DNA of 64,000 bases from Micromussa lordhowensis. Taxonomy: Eukaryota; Cnidaria; Anthozoa; Scleractinia; Lobophylliidae. This document shows positions 1-42,293 of this stretch, piece by piece. Positions within the stretch are counted from its first letter, which is position 1. Each line of letters opens with the position of its first letter. The stretch is from the NCBI GenBank assembly GCA_964020085.1, contig OZ026603.1, forward strand, positions 2,065,901 through 2,129,900, given 5' to 3'. Under the pieces are notes generated by a model. That model did no database searches. It worked only from the letters and a program-made list of their open reading frames with translations, and was not told the DNA's origin. Made by a program: the position numbers and the translations under genes.

Positions 1-1817
1 GTCTTTAAAAATCATTTATTAATCCATTTCTAATAGCTAAAATAGTAATAACTTTATTCTTGCATCATTAACATTAGACTTTTTAAAATCCTACATAGAC
101 AATCTGCTTTAGCAACTAGGAGGCTTTTAAATCTTTAATTAACACTATCCCACCTGTTGGGCTAACCTTTATATACATAAGAAATGATTAACATTTCAAT
201 AAGCTTCAGTTTAAAATGTACATTCTAGACACAGATACAATAAACCTAACGTAAACCTTCACACTCCACCAGCTAATGAACATACAGCTAAATATCACGA
301 TTATTTATTTTTATCATAACACAACCAAAATCCAGCACAAACCTCTCCTAATGGCGGTGAAAGAAAATGCATGACCACAAAACATGTTTCCTTGATGATA
401 TGATCATCTACACACATTAATTTTGTTCTATTCAACTACATTAACATGCAGCATACATGCAGTTGTAAATTATTAGTTAATAGTATTTATTTTTAAAACC
501 TGCCTTTTAATATCTTATCATTAAGGCTATGAATAAAATAAATAATATGAATTTAATTATCAATTAACTTACATCTTTATACAAACTTTCTCTAGAAAAT
601 GATTACCAACTATTATTTTTTTTAATTTCGCCTACCAAAAGTAACTACATTTAAACTTGAATCAATCAAACACCAATATAATAAAAAATACTAACTATAC
701 TACTCTTTTACTCTTTCAAACAAAATATTGAGAGGGGCATACATAAACTACTCAAAAGGACCATTCAATAGAAGTCTTTCACTATCACTAATGAAAACAG
801 GTCAAAAGTCATTCTGAACTCTTGATTTAATGGACTTCATCATCATCACTCTACTATTGTAAAAAGGCAATTTCCTAGAAAATAAAACTTTGTGTCATGT
901 TGTTGGTGTCTCTCTTCATACAACCAATTTAACTTCTGCTGCTTACAAAATTTAGGAGATCTTGTGGTAATGCCTAGATCTTGTGGTATCCTAGATTGAT
1001 TGTTCCTGAACTTTGGAATTCGGTCAAAAGTGAAGTTCAACCAGCTCTAACTAAGCTATGTCCTCAGTTGAGTATGAAGCATTTATTTAAGGCAGGCTAT
1101 ACGTGTGCTGGTCAAATGAAGAAAGAAATTCCAAACCTGCATTATGTTCTTTTCAAAAATAAGACGGAACCTTTCCTTAAAGAAATATACACACCAAAAG
1201 TAAAACACAGTAAATATAAGGAATGTCACAAAAAACAAAATACAATTTGAACTTTTACGCAAGATGGAAAAAATACTCTTTGAATAGCATCTTCTTTTAC
1301 AAAAGGTAGAAAAATTATTGCAGCTTACAAATCATGCGAGTTTCTCAGCCTTGCCTATTTAACTTCACAGTATTGAAAATGTATTACAGTTTATACAAAA
1401 ATGATTTAGCTCTACAATTTAACTAGCATATAACCCCTACTTTCCCAAGCTCAGAATATCAAATTCTCCTTACTGAATACTGAAAATGTCTTGTTAATAG
1501 TATTCAGAGTTTGGTGGTACATCAGGTGAATAATCCTTCAGTGATTATTTCCTATTTTCTCATCACCTGTCGTCTTGACAATGTATGGATACTGATACTG
1601 TAAGGAGAATTTAAGCATGTTCATCACTCTTGGGAAACAAAGGATTATTAATAAATAATCCTGCAAAATGTGCAGTGGCTTGAGTAGGTAAATCCCTTTG
1701 CACGAATTGCAGGCCTATACTACTTCAAAAACCTTATGCAAAGAAAAATTTGATGTTGATAGTTGTTATGACTCACTGTTTTAATTCACTTCTAAGAAGT
1801 TAACTGAAATCTTCCTA
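1..1817. other. Downstream flank of DCLK, no supported gene
   Basis: Very AT-rich sequence that may hold further 3' UTR of DCLK. The longest open frame (981..1250, plus) is 89 codons with no recognisable domain and starts without context, so I do not call it a gene. Confidence 0.5.
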
Positions 1818-1823
1818 TTTATT
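1818..1823 (-). terminator. Candidate poly(A) signal of the DCLK kinase transcript
   Basis: TTTATT on the plus strand gives AATAAA on the transcript, about 100 nt after the DCLK stop codon. Other copies further down are possible, so usage is unproven. Confidence 0.4.
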
Positions 1824-1921
1824 TCATTATATTTTTAACTTACTTTGCAGTAAAGTTTAAGATTTCAATCTACAAAGCAACAATTTCATAAAGGGTTTAG
1901 ATTAAATTTGTTTAATGGATC

Positions 1922-31692
<29,771 letters not shown>

Positions 31693-31990
31693 TATTGAAC
31701 GTCTCGAGACAACTGGAAAAAGAGAAGGAGAAACGTTTAATTATTCACATCGTGTATGACTAAGTTTCCTCGACGTGACCGTATAAATAAGCGGTTTTCA
31801 ATCTTAGTAAAGCGACGAAAAAACGCCACCGCAGAAAAGGGAGTTACTTACACTCGGCCGGCGCCCGATTGTTCCTTTCCGCTTGGCTCCCAGTGGCTCT
31901 TTATCAGTTTGCTAATGCGTTTAGGCCTAAAACTCTGTCCAAGGAAACACAAATAATAGCCTCATATTCTATTCTGAACTGGTGAGGGCC
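31693..31990 (-). promoter_or_regulatory. DCLK: DCLK 5' UTR intron and probable promoter region
   Basis: The start ATG at 31692 is preceded on the same strand by 20 nt and a strong acceptor (ctccttctctttttccag, AG at 31713-31714). A consensus donor (GTAAGT, 31851-31846) lies about 135 nt upstream, so a non-coding first exon ending near 31852 is likely. The transcription start should lie a little above that, roughly 31.9-32.0 kb. No TATA box is obvious. The exon layout is read from splice signals only. Confidence 0.5.
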
Positions 31991-34900
31991 GAAATGCACC
32001 TGTACTGCAGAAAATTACGGCCATCCACTGCAAGCTTGACAACCGCGAATAATATTTTGACTTGTTCTGACCATGAAGTGCCGCCTTCTCATTGGCTACT
32101 TGAACAATAGAAGAATCAGAGAAAATAAGGACCAATCAAAGTACGTTATTGATCCAAAACAAGCACCCGTATTTCCTGTCAAATTTTTGTGCCACAAAAA
32201 ATCATTAAAACAGCTCTTTTTTTCCCTCGGTTTTATTGCAAATGTAGTTTTATTTCTTTCCGTTAATTTGCTGCGAAAATTTCTGCCGTACGGTTGATAC
32301 TTTTGATTTTAAACCGATCCTACAGGGCAACCATTGTTTAAAATGATTCTGTATGAATTATTGAAGAGTATAATGTGGACTTATTCATCGGATATCACTT
32401 TTCCTGAGATGGGGCATCTCCTTTGTCTCGATCGACGCGATAAAACTATTGTTTTGCATTCTGGATTCATTAGCTCCCAAGTATATTTTAAAAGGACCGA
32501 CAAGCTAACTGGTTTATCTTCTTATCGTTTCGAAATTATGTCACGTCTCATTCATTTGGCCCCAGACCCGAAATACCTGCTTTTCTCAAACAAACCACTA
32601 GAATTTGCAGGTAAAGCACTATTTCTTTTCGTTTATTTTTCACCGAGGAAAATCTAGCAAGATTTACGGACCCTTCGCGACGTTACATCTCTTTTAGTAT
32701 GGAAAAACATCGATGTTATGACTTTGAGTCTCTAGGGTATTCTAGTTCAATCAGTTTTAACCTCGGTGCACCTGTCGCCGTTCAATTTTGACGCCGCACG
32801 ATAATTTTTTCCCGTACTGTTCATATTGAGCGCGGAAAATCTCCATAAATGGAATTTTCGCGCGGCCTAATGAAGATTCAGCGTGTTTGAAGTCGGAAGG
32901 CACGACCATACGCAGAAAATATTATGTTTGAATGAGAAAATTAATTGGTAGTAAAAGAAAACTCTCGCGCATCTTGCGTTTTCGTGTTTATAGAAAACAT
33001 TTTGAAAGAGAGATTGCGACATCCTGCAAAAAAAAGTAAAAAATAACTTAATACCTGTAACGATGGAATTAGACGACCCAGTGTTAAAGTTACTGAACTA
33101 AATTATGTTTATTATTTTTCGCGAAGCTTGAAAGAATTTCATACAATGCCGAAGCAATTGTACCCTTGATTTTGTGTTTGTTTTCAATTTTCTCTCCAGC
33201 AAGAGCTATTGGCCTAAAAGAAAACATTAGATAGGATTATATAAACATAGATTTCCGTTTTTCTTAAAATATATCATAAAAGAGTCCCAGAGAGATTGCA
33301 AAAGTTCCCACTGAAGCGACTAAATCTTTGCCACCTCGCTGATAGTTCGGTTTATTAATTTCGAGGGAGAATTATCTCGCTTCTACCTACGAGCAAACTG
33401 TTATGATGGATTCAAGCGTATAAGGCATATTAATGTACTAAAACTGTCTCGTAAACTTCCGTGGTTGATTAAAATATGGTAAATCCATGCGACTTAAGGT
33501 GTGGCACTCGGAACATATAGCGCGTTTAATAGACTTCGGCAGGAGGAAATACTGAATGCTGGGCTATTGTTGGTGAATGATATTTTCATGTGTCACCGCA
33601 AGGGGCTGGAAAACTGCATAATCGAGTACGGGGAAATACGGAAATATACTGGCGCTAGATAAAAAAACTTTTATGCCTAATGTTTCTGGTAGACAATAGT
33701 TTGTATGTCAACAGCGACATATAATTAGGCAGCAAAAATGAATTGGAGTCGTTCAGGCTTCAAGTGATAAAGATATCATGTGATATCGGTCAAGATATTT
33801 CGCGATATCTGGTCCATCAAAAATGTATGGCCCATATTGTCGAGTCAGATGACATGCTTTGAACATAGATACGAGAAACTATCAATTTACCGCTTCCCAC
33901 CGCACGATACTTTAGGATTCTTCGGCATGAGTCCAGCAATCAATCTTGTCATTCAAAATGAGTTGACCTGTCCCATTTTAAAAAGCGGAACTAGCGAGAA
34001 AAATATACTGTACATTCGCAGCCTTCAGGAATGCCAAATTAAAACATTTTTTTTAAAAAAATAGTAATAATAGCTAAGTAATTACAAAATAGAATTCATA
34101 AAACACATGTTTTGCAGGTACTAAGTATTGAAAGATCTTGAAATCTCCCCGGGGTCGAACGTAAGTAAGCAAAGTATTATCTCTAGGCGCTCAAGTGTTG
34201 CTTTTGAGTAACAGAACAAATAATATAAAGAACTTCGTAAACATGCTGTGAGAGTTTATTAAAACTGCCAACTGAACATTGTTCACAACCCTGCAGCAAC
34301 ACAAGCTGGAATTGAATCCCCCGTTTCCAAGCTGTTTAACTGGGAGCGAAATTGAAAGGAATCAGAACGGAAAATATCACGGGAGAAGACGAGGCAGGTG
34401 TATTGCAATCATTTGCGCCTTTTGAATGTATGTTTTCTATAGTTCTTTGCCATAACGAACCCCAAATTTTGGTTTGGCAACGCGAAGGTTTTGTTTTATT
34501 CATTTTACAAAGAACTTTAATGGAAGTAAACTTATTTTCATGAAAATATTGACACCATAATTATCGTGCTATAAATATTCAAATATTTCGATTTTATTCA
34601 GAGTTTAATGCCACTGGGTAAATAGGTATTTGAACGCTCAACGCTACCTGTTTCTCTCTCGCGCAAATACGTGAAGTAGAAAAAGTGTCTTTACTACAGC
34701 CGCGCGCGAAATTAGCGCGCGATGAGTTAACAGGAAGACCAACTCGATTTTCGGTTATACGGCATTTGTCATGATTATCCAATCTTCATACCAAAACTAT
34801 TTCTCGGTTGAATGGCTACTGAAGAAGCAAATTTAAACTTTTATCCGAATAAATTAAACGCATCCTCTGAAAAGCACTGAAAAACCTCCTACTATTGTTA

Positions 34901-37500
34901 TCGAGGTTGGCTTTGTTACGAGCCCTTTGATGATATTCATGAAGACCGCAAGCTCTTTAAATTGCATTACCTTAGAGACGCCCTTTGGACTACCATTTAC
35001 ATCAAGGGTCCAATCAAATGCAAGAATTATAGAACTACTTTCGGCACCAGACATCCTTTTTTCCTTTTACTGAAAACTTTCTCATGATTAAAAGACTATA
35101 TTCTTCGAGCAGGTGTTAAACAGAGCCAACTAATTCAGATGACTTTTTAATTCCAAGAGCTGTTCAGAGAGAGCTCGTATATTTGCTTTCTGATTTCAAT
35201 TTTTTTATCTCTTTATGACGTGTCAAAAAAAAATATCAACGGATTTTTGTGAATTTGATGTAAACTTAATATAAATATATTTACATGCAGCTTTAATGAA
35301 GGTTTTGCCTAATAAATTCAGTAAGGCCAGGCATTTTCGTTTAGTATTTATTGCAAGGTGGGAAGCCAAAGCTGGTTGAGCTTTTTCCACTGTGGTCTCG
35401 CCCAGTTTCGGCTTCCTTCATTTTCATCTCTTTCTTTTGTTCTCTTATGCACTACATGGGCAGTTTGGCAGGATTCTGGCACGAACTGCAGCCTCGTTTT
35501 CAGAGCTTTGCTCTTGAAAAAGCCTGGGGATGAGGTTGACACACGGGCGCGTAAGGGCGCGTGCGTTCGAGGCACCAGCGACGTGCCGCTCAGCAGCACA
35601 CAAACTCGGTGTCAGCTCCTGCTCTACATAATGGACTTTCCTTGCAGCAAGGTCTTCCACTAAATGTTACACATACTGCACAATGCTGGGCTCACAACTG
35701 GGGCAATAGGAACATTAGAAGCGTAATCTCAACGTATAAAAGAAATCCAATTATCGTGGACGATGACGATGACGCGCGCGATGTTATATCAGTCCAATGT
35801 GTACGAAAAGCGTTCCCACCTGTCAGCGGAGGTAAAGTAGAACAGAAGTAGAAGTAAACCGTATGTTTACTGGTCAGAGTTTTCTGCGAGTTGCGCATGT
35901 GCCATTTTGCCAGTCGGGCTCCGCTAATTCGAACTCGGTTATTTCGAATCCCCCGTTATTTCGAGCTTAAGACTTAATTTTTGCTTGAATTAGCTCTTCA
36001 CTCATTTACTATCGGTTAATTCTAACGCCCGCTATTTCGAACCATAATTTTCGTTCATTTCCCCCAAACCCACCCCCCCCCCCCCCGCCAGAAATTTCGA
36101 AATAGCGGGATTCAAACTATAAGTGGGCTGAATCTTTTTGCCGCTGAGCTAATGTTTGCGTGAAGCCAAATGTTTAGTTAATCTGATATAGATGGACTTT
36201 TTCGTGACATAAAAGTATACGAAAGTCAGTTTAATCTAAAGATCTAAAAAGATGAGACGCCCCTATGTCTAGCATGCATTAATAAACTGCAGCTTGCAAT
36301 CCTAAGGACCCAATCGGATTATATTCTCTCGATTAAAGCTACTTTCCACTCGGATAAAATTTTTCTTATTAATGAAAGCTTTTCATAGTCAAATTAAAAC
36401 TTTACAAGACAAGCTGCGAAAACTTTGTTTGGTAAAGAGCTTTTTATTGTCTTTTCTGGACCTTAGCCAGACGGAAATTTTTACCGAGGCAAAATCAGAA
36501 AAAAAATGTATTTGTTTACTAATTTTCTTTTCTTTTTAACGCATAGTCTTTTACAGAAACTTAAAATAAATAAATAAATAAATGAATTCAAAATATTTAT
36601 CGAGGAGTACTTCGCGCAGCGTCGGGTTCACCTGTTAGTAGTTAAGACCCTGCTTTTTGCATATCAGAGAAACCATTGTATGTTTATGGTGACACTTCAA
36701 TGCGGCGTGAAAAAAAAACATGGAATACGAGACATCGGGGATTGATAAAAGTTGAAAACTTATATACGCTATCTATTTCAGCCTTAAAACAAGTCATCAG
36801 TTTGAAATTTTAACAAGGCCACTTGTTAATGCTTAGAGTAGAAAGAGAAAATTAAAATCCAGTATTCGTTTTCAGACATTAATTTTTATTGTGTAAATGA
36901 GTTCTATTAAGAGATTATGATCCTGGTTCTATGGGGATCTCTCGGCAGAAATTTCCTGTCACAATAGAGTAAAAACCAGTTTTTCGTGAAAAACCGAACC
37001 ACCTTTGTCACGTGGTAAAACAGAACCCCCGACAGCAACAGCTCCCAATATCGTACTCTTGGATACATTGATGCACCTGTGAGAAAGGCGCGGGTTTGTC
37101 TGCCACTCAACTGGGTAGGTCCGGACGTGGGCTCTTGGTCCGGTTAAAAATTCTTATATTCAGGTGAATTAAGTTTCAATAAAAGCACTGGGGGCTGTTT
37201 CTCGAAAGCTCCTGTAAAAACCGGGCCTGATAATTTACCGGGTGTTTCGAGAAACGGGCCCCTGGTCTTTACACACAACTTGAGTGAAGACAGAGTGTCC
37301 GGCTCCTAGGAATTTCTGTGAATATAGCGATATTATAACCATATGAGGGTCGATCTCAATGGGATTAACCGCTAGCAGTAAAACGACCAAAAATCTAGCT
37401 TTTAGGCGTAAAAATTGAAAAAAGTTAAAAAAAAAAGTTTACCGTAAAAAAAAATTGGCCATAAAAATAAAAGTCTAAGCCGTGTGAAGACTTTATCTGT
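31991..37500. other. Intergenic DNA between DCLK and the beta-galactosidase gene
   Basis: No open frame here shows a recognisable domain; the longest (32334..32657, plus, 107 codons) begins mid-sequence and reads as chance. Degraded repeats are visible: a C run with ATTTCGAA blocks around 35930-36120 that resembles a decayed pogo or mariner end, and several GATATC palindromes near 33775-33825. Confidence 0.5.
37190..37262. repeat. Short inverted-repeat element
   Basis: GGGGCTGTTTCTCGAAA at the left faces TTTCGAGAAACGGGCCCC at the right across about 35 nt. Probably a very short MITE or solo hairpin. Confidence 0.45.
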
Positions 37501-37964
37501 CTTGAATTTTTTGATCTTACCAATCGTTGTAGCGAGTAACGCCGATACTACGGTTCACTATTCAGCAAACCGGAAGTGTTGGAAGTGTCTGTCGAACGGT
37601 GTCGTTGTACAAGTTGACAGACGTTTTAACAGCTCGTACTATTTTTAGACCATCTCCAGTTTGACGACTTTACAATGTCGATGCTATGGCCGTAGTCAAA
37701 GCTCAAAGATACAAGGCGAGGATAAAAATTGAGGAACAACACAGATCTTTTCTTTCATTTAGAAAAAAGTGTCATAGATTTTAGTAAGTTTCTTGGGTTA
37801 AACGACAAAACTAAGAAGTTCGGGTTAGGGTCGTTCGACCTGAAACTTTACCGCCTCTCAAATTTGGTGGCGAAACAGAAAATTTCGGCATAACGACACA
37901 GCAGTAGCTGGAGCTGGAATATTGCTTGTCTTGCTTGCTTCAGATGGGGAGAGCGAGCTAAGCG

Positions 37965-39319
37965 GTAAGTAGTTTCATTAAATTAACGATAAAATAGGCT
38001 GCATGTGTGTATGCATTTGCTATGTCGCCGCAACTACTGGCCAGAAGGTTGGCACGTAGTCAGAGTGGTCGTACTTGCGCAGTCGTCAAGCAAAACCACT
38101 GGACTCTGGAATTTTGCATGTTATTTTGTCTTAATTAAAGCCAAATGCTTAGTAGTTTAACAGCGTTTTCATAGATGCGTTTTCGCCAGTTCATGAGCCA
38201 TTAAATGTGCAATCATTGTCCGCAGTGTCCAGCAACCGGATAGGATTTTCAAAATATTCCATGTTCGGCAGTCAATTATTTTTATTATAAGTTTTGTGAT
38301 ACCATTGTTCGGCAACCCACGCACGCGTCATAGTGATGATTCAGCAAATTTTAACTCTGAGGAAATGGTCACTAGTTAACCGGTGATAACAAGGTCCTGG
38401 AAGACAAGTCAAAGACTGGTCGGAGTTTGATGTTTAGGCGGTCACAAAACGGTAAGCCACGTCATTAAGGTAAATTGAAGGACTGTTATCCATACAATAT
38501 GGATGTTATTTTAAGCGTTTCATTGGGCACACTAATATTGTAATAAAAACGTTAATTGATCTATAACAAATATATGTTGTGGTTCAACATAGAGTCTTGT
38601 TTCTCTCGATCTCGAATCGTGGTTTACTGGTCTCTTGTAAGTTGCACCCCTTCTCCACCTTATACCACATTCCTTGTAGCATTTTGTAAGGATGAATTGA
38701 ATCCCTCAGCAACCCGTACCCCAGAATCCCGACCCTAACCTATTGGGCCTCACACCCAGGGGCGCATAAGAGACTCCCCAGTGATGACGCTACTTATACT
38801 GCACTGCGCATCGATAAACCCCCTCCCTTTCCCCCATCCTGATATCTGTTTTTAACATTTCTGATGAACATCCCCTCCCTTAAATTTCCCACACGTAAGT
38901 TCTGGCGAAGATTCTGTATGTCTTCTTCCCTCGACGGACGAAGGGAGAGGACTATCAGATCGGATCGGATCGATCTGCCTAACTAATATCACTTACAGTA
39001 TATTTTTACATTATTACTCGTGAAAAGTCGTTGTCGAGTCATATCCACCTTGTTGAGGAGACTCCCATTTATTACTTTTGTATAATATTACTTGATGACT
39101 GCAGTTATATGACATCGCTTACTTAGAGAGGACTCTAATAGAAGGGCTTTACAAAGATATCTATCGGCATTGTGCAAGAAATCTTAAATTTCTACCCTTG
39201 TTGATTGGTGATTGAGTGCTATCTGATACAAAGATACATTTTCACGCAACGAACGATAAAGTCACGCGATATGTCGTAATATCACCTGATCTTTTGCAAC
39301 AATATTATAAATTCTACAG
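37965..39319 (+). other. Possible 5' UTR intron of the beta-galactosidase gene
   Basis: A perfect donor (GCG|GTAAGT, 37965) and an acceptor (aaattctacag, ending 39319) just five bases before the preferred ATG suggest that the otherwise intronless coding exon is spliced to a non-coding first exon ending at 37964. The acceptor's pyrimidine tract is weak. The alternative is that transcription starts between 39.0 and 39.3 kb. Confidence 0.35.
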
Positions 39320-39323
39320 GAAA

Positions 39324-41279
39324 ATGGGTCTCGGAGGCGTTCTCCTTTTATTCTTGGTAGTTCTACACGATTTACCAAACTGTGACTCAAAATCTTTTAT
39401 CATCGACTACGAAAACGATTGTTTTCTTAAAGATGGCGAACCATTTCGTTACATTTCCGGGAGCTTTCATTATTTTCGAGTTCCTCGTTTTTACTGGAAA
39501 GACAGACTTATGAAGATGAAAGCAGGAGGTTTGAACGCTGTGCAGACTTACATCGCTTGGAATATCCACGAACCAGTTCAGGGGCAATACAACTTTGAGG
39601 GAGATGCAGATATCGTGAGTTTTATCGAGCTCGCCAACAGTCTTGGGCTTCTGGTGATTGTCAGAGCAGGTCCTTACATTTGTGCCGAGTGGGAGTTTGG
39701 CGGATTTCCAGCTTGGCTGTTGAAAGATACATCTATCGCACTAAGGTCGTCCAAGGACAAGCGATACCTTGATGCTGTAGACTCGTGGATGTCCGTTGTA
39801 CTTCCAAAGATGAAACCTCTGCTGTACGCCAATGGGGGACCCGTAATCTCAGTCCAAGTCGAGAATGAGTACGGCAGCTTCTTTGTTTGTGATCACGATT
39901 ACATGACGTATCTGGAGCAAATATTCCGCAAATATTTAGGAGATGATGTGATTCTTTTCACAGTTGACAGTGACTGGCAGTTCTTATTTTCATGTGGTAC
40001 CATACCTTCTCTCTATTCAACTGTTGACTTTGGGCCGGACGCAGACCCCGAGAGTGCGTTTGCAGTCATGCGCAAATTTTCTCCTAAGGGACCTCTGGTT
40101 AATTCTGAGTTCTACACAGGCTGGATTGACTACTGGGGCAAAAAGCACCAGACGAAAGCCGCTGCATTGGTCGCAAAATCTCTTGACAAGATCCTGTCCA
40201 TGAATGCTTCCGTCAACATTTACATGTATGAAGGTGGAACTAACTTTGGCTTCATGAATGGTGCTAATTATAATTTGCTTCTGTACAGACCCATACCTAC
40301 AAGTTATGACTATGATGCACCCTTAACGGAGGCTGGTGACACCGGCACGAAATTTCACATTCTGCGGGAGACGATTTCCAAACACGAGAAAATACCTGTG
40401 ATTCCCATCCCTGTCAACACAACAAAGTTTGCTTATGGTAAAGTTCAGATGACCCGAATTTCGACCTTTCTTGATGCTGTGCCAAAGCTTGCGGCTCCCC
40501 ATGGCCCTGTGAATGCATCGTTTCCTTTAACTATGGAGCAGATTGGACAAAATTATGGGTTTGTTCTCTACAGAACACAAATCCCAAAAGCGTTTTCTCA
40601 GTCGAGTGTTAGGTTGACCATCACAAGCTTAGTGCGCGACAGGGCTATTGTCTATGTAGGAAAAGTTCGCCAGGCAACAATGTTTCGGAGGTTGAGCCAA
40701 TCGAGTGTGATGCTTCACATTAGAAACATTTTACAACTGGATATTCTGGTTGAAAACACGGGGAGAGTTAACGCTGGCCCCAGAATGGTTGATCCCAAAG
40801 GAATTGTTGGAAATGTGACAATCAATGGGACGTTGCTGATGAATTGGCAGATGTATCCCATAAACCTCCCGAATGTTGTGTCTGATCCGGCTAGTCTTGA
40901 ATTTCCTTCCCTTCCTCAAGAGGAGAGCAGTAACGCTCTCATTGCATCAGATGACACCTTTGCTCCTTCGTTTTTTCATGGCGAAATTCCGCTAAGTCCA
41001 CATGGCAATTCCGTATTTGACACGTTCCTTCAACTACCAGGATGGCATAAAGGACAAGCATTTGTCAATGGCTTCAACTTGGGCCGCTACTGGCCTGAGG
41101 CTGGTCCGCAGTACACACTGTTTGTGCCTGCAAACGTGCTCTCGCTGAAGCCAAGTGCTATCAGTGTAATACTGCTTGAGCTGGATGATGCGCCATGTTT
41201 AAATCCAAGCTCCTGTTTTGTGGAATTTGTTGTCACCCCTTCCATAAATGGGCCTGTACACCCTATAGGCAATAGGTAA
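39324..41279 (+). CDS. Beta-galactosidase, glycoside hydrolase family 35
   Basis: This GH35 enzyme of the GLB1 type should remove terminal beta-linked galactose from glycoconjugates in lysosomes or outside the cell. I start at 39324 (651 residues): it gives an immediate signal peptide (GLGGVLLLFLVVLHDLPNC), whereas the upstream in-frame ATG at 39216 adds 36 residues that spoil it. The catalytic barrel shows GGLNAVQTYIAWNIHEP, AGPYICAEWEFGGFPAWLL, the acid/base Glu182 in VENEYG and the nucleophile Glu262 in SEFYTGW, each six residues earlier than human Glu188 and Glu268. The C-terminal beta domains end with GFNLGRYWPEAGPQ. Length is close to human GLB1 (677). The whole coding sequence is one exon, unlike the many-exon vertebrate gene, so it may be a retrocopy or an intron-loss lineage. 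It is intact; several NxS/T sites are present. Confidence 0.95.
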   Translation: MGLGGVLLLFLVVLHDLPNCDSKSFIIDYENDCFLKDGEPFRYISGSFHYFRVPRFYWKDRLMKMKAGGLNAVQTYIAWNIHEPVQGQYNFEGDADIVSFIELANSLGLLVIVRAGPYICAEWEFGGFPAWLLKDTSIALRSSKDKRYLDAVDSWMSVVLPKMKPLLYANGGPVISVQVENEYGSFFVCDHDYMTYLEQIFRKYLGDDVILFTVDSDWQFLFSCGTIPSLYSTVDFGPDADPESAFAVMRKFSPKGPLVNSEFYTGWIDYWGKKHQTKAAALVAKSLDKILSMNASVNIYMYEGGTNFGFMNGANYNLLLYRPIPTSYDYDAPLTEAGDTGTKFHILRETISKHEKIPVIPIPVNTTKFAYGKVQMTRISTFLDAVPKLAAPHGPVNASFPLTMEQIGQNYGFVLYRTQIPKAFSQSSVRLTITSLVRDRAIVYVGKVRQATMFRRLSQSSVMLHIRNILQLDILVENTGRVNAGPRMVDPKGIVGNVTINGTLLMNWQMYPINLPNVVSDPASLEFPSLPQEESSNALIASDDTFAPSFFHGEIPLSPHGNSVFDTFLQLPGWHKGQAFVNGFNLGRYWPEAGPQYTLFVPANVLSLKPSAISVILLELDDAPCLNPSSCFVEFVVTPSINGPVHPIGNR

Positions 41280-41315
41280 TAACATGGTCACAATTAAGAG
41301 AAAAACGTTTAATCT

Positions 41316-41321
41316 AATAAA
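41316..41321 (+). terminator. Poly(A) signal of the beta-galactosidase gene
   Basis: AATAAA lies 37 nt after the stop codon and is followed by a GT/T-rich stretch, so the 3' UTR is probably very short. Confidence 0.6.
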
Positions 41322-42120
41322 CTTCATTATTTGATTTGCTGACTTTTGCTCGTCGATTGTTTGAACGCACTCCGAACAGAATTTGTCTCAGGGTTACACT
41401 GGATCAAGGGAAGGGCGGACTGCGATCGGAATTCTTGCTATTTTGTTCCAATTACGTCCAAAAACAAGTGATATGGAAATCAGACCAAATAATTTTCAAC
41501 ATTGTTTAACTGAAATGAAAAATACAGATAAAAGCATATTACAAACTTCTGTTGACGAAGTAGATCTGAAAAAAAACGCGCAAATGAGAACAGGAGAATA
41601 GAAGTACTTCAGAATGATTTTACTGCTATATCTGTTTCCACCGTTCTTCGGCCAGCGACGGCTCTGATCTTATGAAGATTTGTTAATCCTATAACAGTCT
41701 TGGGACTATGTTGATTTTACCGTCCGGGTCAGGTTCTTACAATGACGCCCAACTTCCAATACACGTACTTGGTCAATTGGGTTAAGCAGGCTAGACTTAT
41801 CATGGACCAGATTCTAAAAGGGCATTGCAAAACTCGATCTTAAAAATCACCAAAGACAAATAAAACGATCTACAAGGAGCAAAACAAATACTTCACCTAT
41901 AACATGCAAACTTGATAATTTCTTTAGCCTGTTATAGACTCCCAGAGAAACAAGACGGAGGCAATGGCCAGGAGCGCTTTGTAATAAATTTATTCGCTAT
42001 ACTAACTCCTGGTACACCTTGTGAATGGTCGGTGCACACAAAAATTCGTACCACAAGTAAGCGCCAAAAACGGCGAGCTTAGGTACACGAGTGTAATTTC
42101 GGCGAGTCCAAGTTTACTAT
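41322..42120. other. Spacer after the beta-galactosidase gene
   Basis: No supported gene. The 72-codon open frame at 41383..41601 has no recognisable feature. Confidence 0.5.
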
Positions 42121-42140
42121 TTTTACAGAATATTTCATAT

Positions 42141-42293
42141 TAGTATATACTAAAACAGCGGATAGCGTTAATGGCGCGCGCTGATTGGCTCGTCATCAAA
42201 CTCCAGATATCCTGTGTTAGTATATACTAAAACAGTGGATAGCGTTGATGGCGCGCGCTGATTGGCTCGTCAAACTCCGGATATCCGGTGCTA
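42141..42293. repeat. Tandem repeat, two copies of about 77 nt
   Basis: Units begin TAGTATATACTAAAACAG at 42141 and 42218 and continue GGATAGCGTT, ATGGCGCGCGCTGATTGGCT and CTCCRGATATCC. A third copy of the palindromic head GTTTTAGTATATACTAAAAC is at about 42396-42415, where it runs into foldback 1. Confidence 0.75.

Noticed and set aside
981..1250. 89-codon plus-strand open frame behind DCLK
   Set aside because: No domain, no start context, no splice signal; probably 3' UTR or intergenic DNA open by chance.
32334..32657. 107-codon open frame upstream of DCLK
   Set aside because: Composition and lack of any motif fit random open DNA; no poly(A) signal or promoter evidence tied to it.
34680..34730. 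GCGCGCG-rich spot as a promoter island
   Set aside because: Short, isolated, and not next to any gene start that I can support.
39216..39323. Longer start for the beta-galactosidase
   Set aside because: The extra 36 residues are polar and would bury the signal peptide; an acceptor-like site lies between the two ATGs.
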